Positions 26,046-38,209 of a DNA stretch of 64,000 bases are shown in pieces. Every line of letters starts with the position of its first letter. The stretch's first letter is position 1. The stretch is from the NCBI RefSeq assembly GCF_024713975.1, contig NC_091116.1, positions 14,056,682 to 14,120,681 of the forward strand, in the 5' to 3' direction. The stretch is from Paralichthys olivaceus (taxonomy: Eukaryota; Chordata; Actinopteri; Pleuronectiformes; Paralichthyidae). The position numbers and the translations under genes were made by a program. The notes below the pieces were generated by a model that was not told where the DNA came from, did no database searches, and saw nothing but the letters and a program-made list of their open reading frames with translations.

Positions 26046-26249
26046 CATGGACGACACGTCTCCACTTCCTCCCGATATCCAGAAATAAAAAATATCTCAG
26101 GACTCGAACGTCTCAGCTTGTTTTATATCATCAAATAACTAATTAGAAAACATGTTTGACAAACTTTTATTTTACTTTTTGTTTAGTCCACGTCCCGTCT
26201 GCTAACACGGAGGAGGCGGGGCAGCCGTCCTGTCGTCCATCTTTATTTA
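26046..26249 (+). mobile_element. internally shortened copy of the inverted-repeat element
   Basis: Starts ATGGACGACACGTCTCCACT and ends GTCGTCCATCTTTATTTA (26232-26249), an exact 18/18 match to the terminal repeat of the 50.4-kb copy. Inside are ATATCATCAAATAACTAATT and CCGTCTGCTAACACGGAGG. Confidence 0.75.
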
Positions 26250-26459
26250 AAGTCCATGTTCTTGCCGAGGAAACTAAAATCTAGAAACATCGAGTACGAT
26301 GTGAAATGAGAATCTTGAATACTTCATGTGACACTGGAACATTTCTCGTTTGGCTCAGTTCTCCTCCGGTCCTCGCGTCGGCTCGATGGTCGTCTGTGTC
26401 GTGACAGAGCCTGAGAGTGTTTTCGCTGACGCGGGTAGCGATCCTGCAGAGAGTGCACG

Positions 26460-26945
26460 AGGGCCGGGTCAGGTGAGGCCACTTTGTCTCCATTCAGCCG
26501 GGCGATAAAGGCCACCGTGTAAAAGGAGAAAGGCTATCAGATAGTTGGGCCCAGCCACCGTGGCAGAAGTCAAGCGCTCCTGAAAGGCTCCGTCTCCACG
26601 CTCTCGTCCTCAGCGTGAGAGAAACCCCGCCGCCCCGACGGGGAGAGATGGCTTTTAAAAAGAGCGCAGATTACGGCGTCATACGGCTCAGAGCCGCCCG
26701 GAGATACGCCCGTCTTTTCTTCCCCATTTGTCTCACTTTCAATCGCGTACAACCACTTTCCCGAGCCGTGCTGGGCGCTTCCATGCACAAGCTTGTCAGC
26801 TCTTCAATAGCCTTTGTCTCAACAAGATAGGCGGCCTTTGACTCCGTCCCCTGTCTCTCCCTGGATAAATATTTCACCTGTCACAAAGCTGAGCATGCTG
26901 GGCCGGCCGCTGTAAGAGCTTTTAAAACAGGGAGCATAAAGCGGG
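26460..26945. promoter_or_regulatory. candidate conserved noncoding block
   Basis: Long nonrepetitive stretch with GGCCACTTTGTCTCC, GGCGATAAAGGCC, TCTTCAATAGCCTTTGTCTC, GGATAAATATTTCACC and TGTCACAAAGCTGAGCATG. It ends directly at the G-rich repeat. Confidence 0.35.
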
Positions 26946-26950
26946 AGGAG

Positions 26951-26971
26951 ACGGGGGGAGACGGGGGGAGA

Positions 26972-27005
<34 letters not shown>
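26951..27005 (+). repeat. AC(G)n repeat ending in a G33 run
   Basis: ACGGGGGGAG twice, then 33 uninterrupted G (26973-27005). Length may be uncertain in assembly. Confidence 0.9.
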
Positions 27006-27008
<3 letters not shown>

Positions 27009-27009
27009 T

Positions 27010-30000
27010 TCAGGTTCAGATGATGCGTCTCTTTCATCCAGAGATGTACACGCTGCAATTTGCATATTCTTTCATTCACTTTCTCAGCCTGAGATCTCCC
27101 CGTGCTCGTGGTCATCTATTGTAAAGCCAACGCCAACTTAAAACGGCTCCGCGCACAAAGCTTCCTTTTCAGCACGAGCTCCCTAATGAGTGACGGCCTG
27201 AGAGAGCGGAGGCATCGCCTCGTTCCTGCCGCAGATCAAACGCTTTGATATTTCAAAGCTCGTGCGTCAGTAACGCTCGTGTCTCCACAACAACAACAAC
27301 AGGAACAAGTTCAAGTGCTCCGCTCTGACTCAGGATGATACCTCTGTCTTTAAGCTCTCCCAGGTGCCCCGGAGTCGAGCAGAGCAATGACAGGTGCATT
27401 CTGGGAGCAGGTGAGGTTAAAAACCCTGCTTCAGTATCAGAGGAGCGAGAGAGCGAGAGAACATTTGCTCCGTCGATGTTCGTCAGTGACGTCTGGAATC
27501 TTTAGTCCGGAACTTAAGGAAATGTGTCGGAGAACATGTTTGATGAAGAAGACGAGGAAACCAGAGAAGAAGAGGGGACACGTTATGACACCGTGCACCA
27601 TGTGACGCTCTGACTCTTTAAATCTCATCTCTCTAGGAGATCCAGAGTTGGATGAGTTCAGCTGATCAACTTTTCTTATCTGGACTTTTCCTTTAAAAAC
27701 TAAATCCAGACTCGTTTTACAACCAGGACTGTTTTGTCTCCTCTTGACGGACGAATCTTCTGACCCTGACAGTGGACTGAGGTGGACGGTGGGGGGGGGG
27801 GGGACGTTGGCAGAGCTCTCTGCCCTTCAGCCCAGGGCGAGCTTCTTTTCATTACCAGCTTGACTGAGTTACCTGTAGCTCCACCCGTCCCCCGCGTCGA
27901 CTGACCTCTAAGATCTAAATCCGTCCTGCCTGTCCTCTTTAACTCAGACTTTAGTCACATTGACGTTTTCGTCACGAGTTGATGCTGAAGCTGTTCGATG
28001 AAGTGAATTCAGAAGAAATAAGTTTAGATATAAACTAGACTCTTTAAACTCGATCAGTGGAACAGTCTGGATCCAGATTCAGAGTATTTTCTGTGTCTTG
28101 TGTTAAACCGGTTTGATTCAGGAGTTTGTGACGTCTGAGGATCAGAACTTGTTCTCGTGTTCTGCTAACGATCAACGTCTCCTGTCGGGCTCCAGCTGCA
28201 GACGCCGTCCCTAACGACCCTGACTCACCGTTTCATTCACTCTCTTTCCTGCATTTGCATCTGACTCGCTCAGCCGATGTTATTACAGCGACCTCTCGTT
28301 CCCAGATCGGAGTGCTGGGCCGCGGCGGCAGCGGCAGCGGCGTCTGGGTCGCACTCTCAGCGTCCTGACAATAGATCCGGACGATGATTGATGAAAACTG
28401 TATGTGCAGCAGAGCCATTCCCAAGCTGGATGTGCTGGGACCGGTTTGGCCCATTGTCTGCAGCCGGAGCAGAGGCCTGTGAGAGTGGAGAGCTGATTGA
28501 TAATGTTCGTGAAGGACGCTGTGAAGACAGGCAGCTCAGGTCCCCTCAGACGTTCAGCAGCTTGAATGAGACAGACATTATGTACACCCACGAACCTCAC
28601 AGCTGAAACAATGGAGACGTGCACTCCGACCAGACGTCTCAGAGTGGAGCTGAACACACACAGAGGCAGGAGTCAGCATCTGTGTTCATCCACAGAACAT
28701 TTAAATACCACATACTTCAAGTTGTGTCTCCAAGATCCAAACAAAGATGGCCGCTGGTTTTTCTGGGGTTCTGGAGACGATGAGACATTTGTCTCCGTCC
28801 TCGACCTTTTAGGACCAGTAGACAGTTTGGGACATCTATGATGAAACTAAACCACCTCATCGTCCACATTCAGAGACGTCCCCCCCGTCCTCTCCCGTCC
28901 CTCCATGTCCTCAGACACGCTGCTTCAGCTTCAACCTCTGTGTCAGAGGTTCAAACGTCTGGAGGCGAGAAGTCGTTGCTCAGCTTTCAAGTGTTTGTGT
29001 TTAGGGTTTTACTAACTTTAACTAAAGTGAGAGACAACATGAGAGACAACATGAGAGACAGTGTGAGAGACAACGTGAGAGACAACGTGAGAGACAACAT
29101 GAGAGACAGTGTGAGACACTCGACTCCAGACATTTAATCTTCTGTCCTGTTTTTATTTTCTTATGTTTCTGCCAAAGTCCGTTGCTTTTCTCTGAACCCG
29201 ACAACATGAGTATCAGTGTTGAGCAGAACACGAGGTCGGCTTCTTCCTGAATACTCGGAGACGTCCTCTGGTTGTTTTTCAGGTTGGCAGCAGGTCGGGG
29301 TTAATGGGCGTCAGCAGGCTCTTTGCTCCGAGCAGCACAACAGTGGTCGACCACAGGCAGTCAACAGAGCAGGTCTGGGATCAGTAAGTAACCAAAAGGC
29401 ACAGACGAGTGGGTGTTTTTATTTGACAGAGCTCTGACCTCTGGTTTCTTCCGTGAGGAGCTTTGGTTCGACTTTAACAACCACACCACAAAACAAACGC
29501 CCACGTCTACAAGACCTCTCTAGCTCTGTGAAAACATTCGTCAGGCCTCGCGGAGCCAATCAAACTGTCCCCGACCACATTTAAAACACAAGAGCTGCTG
29601 CAATGTGTTGTCATGACGGCGTCCCGTACACAAACACATCTGGACGTTACATTTCAGCATCGGGACGGTGAGAGTGTTGAACTCCGTCATGTCTGCAGGT
29701 GGTGGGAAACAAAAAGCCTCCAGCTGAGGGTCGGACCCCAGATCTGGAGCAGAGGAAAACATCAGGGTCCAAAGTGAGATGTTGAGCCGAGGATTAACTT
29801 TCTGACTTCATCGCCGCCCACGTTTCGTTTAGAGAAGGCTTTCGTTTCATGCCTCTGTTTTCTCTGCAGCGTCAGTTATAGCCGGGAGCCTCCGCAACGC
29901 CGAGACCACCGCAACTAACCCCAACAGAGCATTGGTCACGGCGAGTCGCGTTTCATACCCGCGATCTTACCAGTGTCATGGTACCTGAGGAGAAAACAAG

Positions 30001-33000
30001 CCTGGCAGAGACATGTGATAGATGTGGACTTAGAGGACAGTTTTGGACACCAGACACACAAACAGGACGCAAACAGGATTGGACACAGTTCAACCGTCCT
30101 GAGCTGGAACGTCAACACAGTCCTCTGTGATTTCTATCAGGTTTATTGTTCCACTGCAGCAGAGGAAGGTTTCTCAACACGCCTCAATGGTCTCGGTCAT
30201 GGCGCTCAGATATTCTCCTGTGTCGGATTATTGTGGAAGTCTGTCCTCTGTCCTGAAACACTCCCACTGCGAGACGACAGTGCTGCCCGCTGCTCCACCG
30301 TGCCGCCCAACACAGCATCGCCGAGGACAAATTGTTCTGTCTGCATTTGTAAAACCGCCGGAGTCAGTTTGACGTATAGGTTTCATCACGTGTGCGTTAA
30401 GAACGATGTGCAGACCAACATGTCCTGCGAGCAGAATAAACACGGCGGTACATCCACCCGATGTTTATCTTGAGCGTGTTCTCTTTCCCTGCCGAGGTTT
30501 TCTCAATAAAGACTCGAGCTGCAACACGACAGACCGCACTTTCCATCCAGATCCAGTCCAACCACGATCATAACCGTGCCCTGTGGCTTCGGGCTGGAGA
30601 CCTGATCCACCGAGCTGAAAGGTCCGGGTCTGGATTTTCTTCGCTCCAGATGTGGTGCCACGCGGAATCTTCCTGGAAGATCCAATGGAAACTGTTGGGA
30701 CGCCGTCAAAGTAAGATGAAAATAATGGAGGTGGAAATATTTGGCCGGTGATTAAATGAAGCATCTGTCCGTCAGCGTCTGTCACGGTCTGAGAGAAGAG
30801 TGAAAACATCTTTCCCTCAAGTGTCCGTGTTTGACCTGAAACACGTCGTACACCTGAAGCTGCAGACGCTTCTTCATTCATCATTGCACCTGAGTCCGCC
30901 CCTCGTCTGATTGGTCCAAGCCTCTGTCGACACACAGGACTAAAGCTTCCAGCTGCTTCTGCCCAGCGATCACAAATAATGCGTTCTGTTGAAAACTCGT
31001 GTGGACGGAGCCAAAGCTTGTTAGTTCTCCAATGTCCTGATGATGGACACAGATTGATCCAGCCTCCAAAACACATCCAAGGAAGAACTCAGCGTCCAGC
31101 AGCCTCTCTGACGTCCACCGTCAAACATCGTGGAAAAATCACAGTGATCCCAGGAAGCTTCAGGAACAAGGAGAATAAATTCACCTGCTTGGTTTCTGTG
31201 ATCCAGTCGATCCTGAACAGCTGAAACTCTGGAGGAAAGACCGCAGCCAAACAACCGGCTCTGAAAACTGAAATGACGGACGAAGGTTTCGGAGTCGGTG
31301 TGTGAACGTGAGGTTCATATTTATTCTTTAGACTCAAAATGGAATAAATAGTTTTATTTAAATCTAAATCATCTAAAAGTGAAAACGATCTGTACATGAA
31401 TGATCCTCTTTGTACCTTTACAAACTGTTATCGGAGAAACAGTCTGGACGTCCCAGTTCTCGTCATTCGAGCAGATTGATTTGCTTGTTAGTTTGTAACT
31501 TGTTGTTTTTCACGCTCCTCCTCTGACGAGCTCACCTGAACCTCAGACATCAGCTCTGGAGCGAAGACAGAAATCAGGAACACGCATGTGAACCCCAATG
31601 ATCATGTTTGCTGCTGTCAACACCCGAGGGCTTAGAAATGGGAACTGGACCAGAAAGGCAAAAACACGGGGAGGGGGGAGGGGGGCTACCACCCAGGAAT
31701 CACGCAAGGGCTGAAGAAAAGGACTGTTCCAAATACGTCACGGTGGGGGAGCGCTCATGTTTGACAGTCGGATGATACCAAGGGGAGACCTCTCCCACCT
31801 CCAGCAGCGACGGGGTGAGAGCGGCGGAGTAACGAGTCCTGGCACGACACGCAGCGCTCGTCAAGACCTCCTCAGATCCTCAGCCCCGCCTTTGTTTTAG
31901 CTCCTTCATCACGTGTCGGGCGACCGGGTCAGAAACTAGCGTCTTCACGTCGTCATGCAGCTGGAAACAAAGCAACACGTTCAGCTCGTCCTCCTGAACA
32001 GAGCGATTTATACGTTTCTCTCCCAACTTCAACAGGAACCAAGCTCAGGCTCATTTCTCTGTGAGTTAAATATAGAATGAAGCTCACGAAGTTCTGGTCC
32101 CAGAAGCAAACTGAGATTAAACAACCTGGTTTATTCATTCATCCAGATATCACCAACATTTCCAGCCTCCATCATCCGTTCATCCACTAACTGTTCTCCG
32201 TCCCCCCTCCGTCCATCTTCAATCCGTCCTCCGTCCACCCTCCGTCCAGTCTTCCTCCACCGCCCCTGACGTCTGATGCAGATCGACTCGACGCGGCCGC
32301 AGCCTGTGGCGACCTCCACCAGCCTCCAGCCCCCGGGTCGCTCTCTCTCAATCAGGGAACAGAGCGGGAGACAAGCATCATGCTGTGGCGTGGAGAAAGA
32401 TCCCTGAGGGCGCTGTCACCCTGTACGCCCCCCCCCTGTAATCCTCCCTCCTCCATCCATCCCCCCCCCCAGAATCCTGCAGGAGCTTTGGGGACATTAT
32501 CCTCCACTCAGAGACAATTCAGAATCTTTTTACCCATAATTTATGAAAATCTCTTTTATGGAACAAGTCATTTCACACATGCAGGACATTCCACCTGCTG
32601 TGTGGAGCACGGAGGTCACATCAGCATCGAACCGTCGGGCTGAGCTGAAACTGATCTCATTCATCCTGACCCTGAAGTTCAGAATCCCTGATTTAGAGAC
32701 CTCATCTTTTCACTCGGTCTTTATTCCTCCTCCACAGCCACTGTTGTCTTCCTCCCAGGACAGAAGCTTGTCCTCCAAGACACTTTTCCCTCTGACGCTC
32801 GTCCCCTTGTCCTCGGATTTCCGTCTCCGTCTAAACTTTCCGGGCTCTTCTCTGGGCCTCGTTCTGACGTCTGCTCATCAGCCTTCAGAGCTGAATTGAC
32901 TCATTACGTCTGAGATGAGGCCCTCGGTGGAGAAGACGGGGATCAGCGAGGACTCGTAGCGGCGAGGAGGGGCGGGGGGGGGGCTGTTAGTGGCACTTCA
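27010..33000. other. noncoding stretch, no gene seen
   Basis: Contains a CNE-like patch at 28380-28520 (GATGATTGATGAAAAC, GAGCTGATTGATAATG) and the 12-bp repeat at 29029-29117. A 203-codon frame opens on the minus strand at 30465-31076 with no recognisable protein features. C runs occur around 32400-32470. Confidence 0.5.
29029..29117. repeat. 12-bp tandem repeat GAGAGACAACAT
   Basis: About seven copies alternating GAGAGACAACAT, GAGAGACAACGT and GAGAGACAGTGT. Confidence 0.95.
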
Positions 33001-33118
33001 TTCATCTGGCTTGAGGCCTGCCTTTGTCTCCATGGCAGGTGCTTCTAATCCCGCTGTCAGAATAAGGCTGGACAAGATGTTTGGACAAGCCCGTGCTTAG
33101 AAGCCTGTGTTTCACATA
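33000..33118. promoter_or_regulatory. candidate conserved noncoding element
   Basis: GCCTTTGTCTCCATGGCAGG, GCTTCTAATCCCGCTGTCAG and GGACAAGATGTTTGG. Nonrepetitive, followed immediately by (CA)n at 33118-33143. Confidence 0.3.
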
Positions 33119-33928
33119 AAACACACACACACACACACACACATCCCCACCCCCGCTCCCACACACATGATATGATCCATACTGCACAGATTCATGCCTG
33201 ATTATCCTGTGAATGAATCCCGACACGTCGCGCTGCGCAGGCTTCGTTCACATCCGCTGGGTTTTTTAAACATGCAGGAAATCGAGGGAGAAACAAAAAC
33301 AAGGAGAAACGAAAACATTTCACTTCGCTGGAGCGTTTTCCACACGAAGAATCTGCTGCGATGGAACATTTCTCTTTTCATTGTCTCACTTTTCATTCCT
33401 TTAAACCTTTTCATGCCAATCCAGCTGAGCTCGTCTTGTTCTTTGGAAAATATCCAGACACTCGTTTCCTCACACAGGAGCTGAGCGACTCTCATCTTCA
33501 GATCCAGAAACACATGATGTCGAATATCAGCCAGATTTGGTCGAATAGGTTTTGAATGAATCGGAACAATCGTCTCTCCTCCTCCTTTCACTCCGTCTGC
33601 CCTCGGGCCTCGTTCCTGCGAGGTGCCGCTCCTCGTCCGAGGCGTCGCAGACTCTTTCTATTGACGACATTGTCTGCGTGTCAGCCGGAGATGTGACGGA
33701 GTAAAAAGGCCGACTCATCATCGGGCACTTTTACCTCCGCACCCTCTCAAACCTCCGCTGATTGAATGTCATCTCCTTGTTCCCCCTGATAATGACGCCA
33801 TTGATTTTGCCCTCGAGGGGTCAAACGATGACCTCTAAACCCCCCCCCCCCTTTGTTCCGTCCTCAAGGTTGAAAATCACGTTCTGAGCTCACGCCTCCA
33901 TCAGACTGAAGCGGAGCCGCAGACCAGG

Positions 33929-33991
33929 AGGAGACGTGGAGGAGACGTGGAGGAGACGTGGAGGAGACGTGGAGGAGACGTGGAGGAGACG
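33929..33991. repeat. 11-bp tandem repeat GAGGAGACGTG
   Basis: Nearly six copies in direct succession. Confidence 0.95.
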
Positions 33992-34235
33992 GAACATCCT
34001 TGGGAAGTTTTTTCCTCGGTGCTAACCTGGTTTCTGGCTGCTGCCGATCGTGGTCTATTTTTGGGGGGGAAGAGGGGGCCGCTGCTTTATTTTGGATTCC
34101 TGGTGGCCCGGCTGCTCAGCCCGAGGTCTCCGATAACCCAATTTGAGTTGACTTTGCCCGTTCAGGGAGAGCCGAGGCCCGGGGCTACGCACTGTTATAA
34201 TTCAAGAAATACAATGAAGTCAAACAGAACCCCAT

Positions 34236-34237
<2 letters not shown>

Positions 34238-34275
<38 letters not shown>
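34238..34275. repeat. (CA)n microsatellite
   Basis: Pure run of about 38 bp. Confidence 0.97.
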
Positions 34276-34280
<5 letters not shown>

Positions 34281-35380
34281 TAATTCAGCTCGTTTCTAAA
34301 AGGCTGTTAAGAGCTTCAGGATCGATAAGAAACATCAGCTTCGTTTCTGTCGAGTATGAAAAGAGAACGAGGACAGTTTGTTTTTCTGTCACAGTGAAAA
34401 GTTGATTTAAACACTTTGAAAGCTTTTCATGAAGGAGAGAATATGTTTTATTATTATCATTTTAATGGAGGATCCGTCCTTGTTTTATCTTTATATCTGA
34501 AAACCTGTGAAAACCCACTGAAATAAACACTCAGATTCAGAGACTTTAACATCATCTATATTTACTGTCACTAACAATCACTCCCATTATTGACTCATCT
34601 GTTTCCAGCAATGATTCAGTCTTTATGTAAAGATTGTTTCAAGAAGTTTTATCTCAGAATGTTTCACAGTCCTGAAACCTTGATTTTCCAACAAAGAAAA
34701 ATAAAATGCAGTGAATCCACAAGAAATCCACGGTTGAGTCAGTTGTGTAAACAGAGCGGAGAGAAAAGAAAAGCTCTGGAGCAGCAAGTAATTATATTAT
34801 TGTGAAACAAACTGTCGGTAAAGTCTGACCTCAATTGTTCAGGCGGAGTGGCAGAAAACAGACTGACCTATATTTGAGTGTGAGAGTCGTCAGGTCCACG
34901 TGCACGAGTTGAAATGAAACTCTGAGTAACGAGGAGCTGAAGCCACATGATGGAGCGACTGTCTGTCTGTGTCCAAGCCAACAGAAGAAATCAGCACGGA
35001 GGGCGTTTAACTAAAACAAGCATCAGGACGTGAAAGTAAATATTAACTTTAATCTTAATTCAGCACACACACGCAGCACAGAGTGTTTTTACTTCCAGAG
35101 ACCGAAACCAATCACTGTTCCTCTCTGAGTAAACCCTGGTTCATAAAGACATGAGGAGACCTGTGGGTCCTCCTCTCAGCCAACGTCTCCGCCAACGTCT
35201 CCGCCAACGTCTCCCTCTGGTCAGAAGGTGCAGCGCAGCGTTAGCGTCTTCATTCAGAGGAAGTTCTGTTGAAGGCTCTGGATCTGATCCCTGTCTCCAC
35301 CATGAGTCGAGTTCAGATTGTCTGCGTGTGATTGATTTAACCTGCGATAGTGCACTCCATCATGTTCACGCCGCTCGTCA
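34276..35380. other. noncoding stretch, no gene seen
   Basis: AT-rich at 34430-34800. CCAACGTCTCCG is repeated three times at 35180-35215. Confidence 0.6.
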
Positions 35381-35384
35381 TCCA

Positions 35385-35890
35385 ACAATGGATCTCCATG
35401 CGTGTCCCAGTCAATATTGATTAATATCTTGATTAATCGCCTGCCGGCCCCGGGGACCTGTGTGTGTGTGTGTGTGTGTGTGTTACATGTGTACGAGTGG
35501 TTCTGGGGATTTGAGCTGTGGTGTGCTGGGAACTTGATGCTGTATTGAAGGCTGAGATGTGCTTGCTCAGAGCAATAAGCCATTGTTTGACTTGGCACGG
35601 CGCGGGGCACCCCGGGGTCTGTGCCATGAAAGGCTTTCTGTTAGATGCCCGAGTGCTTATTGTTGGAAAAATTGTCCCTCAAAAAATTAGCATAGAAGAA
35701 TCCAAAATGCATAATGTTCTGCAAATGACAGCTGCTTAGCTGAAACAAAGGAAGCAAAATGGCTTTTGGTTGCGCTGCACTTGTTATGGTAATGAACCCC
35801 CCCGCCTGCCTCTATGGGCAGCACCATACAAATCATGGGTTCTTTTTATTTTGCATTGTTGTCCTGCACGTTTTGTGAAATTCATCTTTT
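35385..35890. promoter_or_regulatory. strongest candidate conserved noncoding element in the window
   Basis: Apart from a (TG)n run at 35459-35482 this is unusually information-rich. Words seen are AATATTGATTAATATCTTGA, AGCAATAAGCCATTGTTTG, ATTAGCATAGAAG, AAAATGCATAATG, CTGCAAATGACAGCTG, GAAACAAAGG and CATACAAATCATGGG. These resemble homeodomain, octamer/POU, MEIS/PBX (TGACAG) and SOX sites. It ends at an A17-type run near 35900. No protein-like frame. Confidence 0.45.
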
Positions 35891-35919
35891 CTCCTGAAAA
35901 AAAAAAAAAAAAACCTGTT

Positions 35920-37840
35920 GAGAGTTTTGTGACTGAAATCACAGAGAAAAGTTTGATATCTAAAAGATCTGAATCAGGATTTAACACGAGAATCTTTTAA
36001 AGTGACGTGAGAACAAGTGATTGAAGAAAATAAAACTTGTTCTTTACTCTGGAAACTTTCAGTCACTGACTCGTATGTAAACTTGACTTCCTGAGAAAAG
36101 GTCCCAGCTCGTCTCTCACCGTGCTGCTCGGCCGCTGGTGTTTAGTATGCTAATGTATTCGCTCGGCTAATTCACTGCCGGCCCTGAGAAACAACAACAA
36201 CAACAAAAAGTGAGCAGTGAAAGGATCGGGTTTCAGCCGCGCTGCGCGGAGCCTGATGACCAGCAGATTAATCACGGACACGTGGAGCGGAGCCGCCGTC
36301 AGCGCCGCTGTTGCTCGCAGCTCGAACATCTTGCAGGGCGAGACGTTCAGCCGGTAGGTGGAGGACTGCGTGAAGGAGCAGCACACCCGACACATCTGCA
36401 CCTCGAAGTCATGCAAAGTGAGAGCGCCGCAGGAAAATCACTTTCAGCGTCTCTGGGTTTGTTCTCGAGTGAGAAGCTGAAGCGTGAGATGTGGTGACGA
36501 AGGAGCTGAGCGACGAGGTGAAGTCTGGATTCACAGGCCTTCAGGCTGCGTGAGCAGGAAGCTCGGTGTAGAACCTCCTGGGCGCCTTCGGTGGGAGGAG
36601 CCAGAACTCGCTGGACGGACTACATATCCCATCAGGCCTGGGGACGCCTCGGGACACAACCAGGAAAACGTGGCTGAGGAGGAGGAGGTCTGGGAAACCT
36701 CACGAGCTCGGAGAGGAGAATGTTCTTCAAATGTTCACACATCAGTGACAAGACTTTCTCAGATTCTTATCAACTCTGTAGCTTGTCAACGCTCCTCAAG
36801 TCTCCTCCTGCAGCGGTGAGCAGGTCCAGACTGCAGAGTCTGATAAAAAGCTTCATTATCCAGCTGCAGGACTCTGAAGGACAGAAACAGACGAGTTCAG
36901 ACGTCAAGAAGCTCAATTAAAAATCCCAACAAGCAAAGAAAACGTCCGGACTGCTGCAAAACCCATCAGGGGACGTCCTGAATGTGAAGTTCAGAGCAGC
37001 AGGTGACGGGCACGTCCCAGGATGACGTGGAGCTGCAGGTCAGATCCATCACTGCCATCGCCGGAGTTTCCCTCATCACGCACGGCGGAAAAATCTCCAT
37101 ATGATCAAGTCGTTTCCGCTCGTTAATGACTCGCACATCCTCTCATCTTCTCTGGAGGCCGGCTCACGCTACGCATCGGCAGATACACTCATTTGACACC
37201 CGTGCGACCCGACGGCTCACAAGAGTGAATTTAGAATTTCAGCTGCAGTTGAAACATTCCAGTGAACCTCGGCTTCCTGTCCGCTGCCTCGCTGGAATAA
37301 AACTGTGGAAGTGAAGTCACGACCTTCACACAAACAGATCCCGACGCGTTCCTCGAGAATTAAAATCAGAGAATTAGCACCACAGAGTTTAGATGCATTA
37401 ACATTTAATGTGAAACTGACCTCGTGTAAAAAAACAACTCATTTGTTATTACAACCCATAGTTACGTTTTGTCGTCAGCGACCCCTAGTGGTCATAGTAC
37501 TTATGACGTTAGCATAAAAGGGTCAATGTAAGATTTAAAATGAGATCATCTTATTGTTCTAATTCATCATCATCACTAAAATGACGTGGACGTGAATATT
37601 TATATATATGTGTGAATATTATGAGAGAGTGAAGAAGCATAAAAGATCGGAGGAGGAGGTGGAGTAGTTTCAATCTTTTCTTCAAACTATCCGAATCAAA
37701 CGTAACCGTAGCGACCGCTCCGACTTTGATTTGATGTCGGCCGCTTCAGCTGGAAGAAGCGCTGGATTCTCGTCCAGTTGATCAGGTCGAGCTCTGCAGC
37801 AGGTTGCTGTGAAAACTCCGTGGCTCCGTTTCTGCCACGT
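35920..37840. other. noncoding stretch, no gene seen
   Basis: Ordinary sequence with ACAACAACAACAACA at 36191-36204 and a CGACCCCTAGTGGTCATAG word near 37480 that may be a repeat remnant. Confidence 0.55.
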
Positions 37841-37859
37841 TCACAATGTGTCTTTATGT

Positions 37860-38200
37860 CGTGTCGGCCTGTTGCTCAGCGCTGAAAGAAATGGGCAGCG
37901 CTCGCTTCTGGCTCTTTGAAAATTAAGCTGCCGTAGCACACCCATCAGCCCATTGTCCGCCGAGCGAGGAGCCAGGCGCTTGGTATTCCCGGCACAGAGT
38001 GGCTCTAAACTTTGGCCTTCGCTGTGTGCATTAGGAACCCGGCCCACTGCCATTCCAATTCTCTCCCTCGCCTTTCCAACTCAATCTCGCCCCGTGCCCT
38101 CGCCGCTCGCCCCCTCCGTCAGGAAAACCATTTGCCTTTTCGCTGGCGATGGCCCCAGAGGACATCTTGTTCCAGTTATGCTCAGATATGGGAACGTTCC
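37860..38200. promoter_or_regulatory. possible conserved noncoding element
   Basis: GAAAGAAATGGGCAGCGCT, TTTGAAAATTAAGCTGCC, CATCAGCCCATTGTCC and TGTGTGCATTAGGAACC in a nonrepetitive block. Confidence 0.3.
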
Positions 38201-38209
38201 AGCGTCCTG

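Noticed and set aside
30465..31076. 203-codon minus-strand ORF
   Set aside because: No signal peptide, domain or family motif recognised, no splice context, and composition like the flanking noncoding sequence. A chance frame is the simplest reading.
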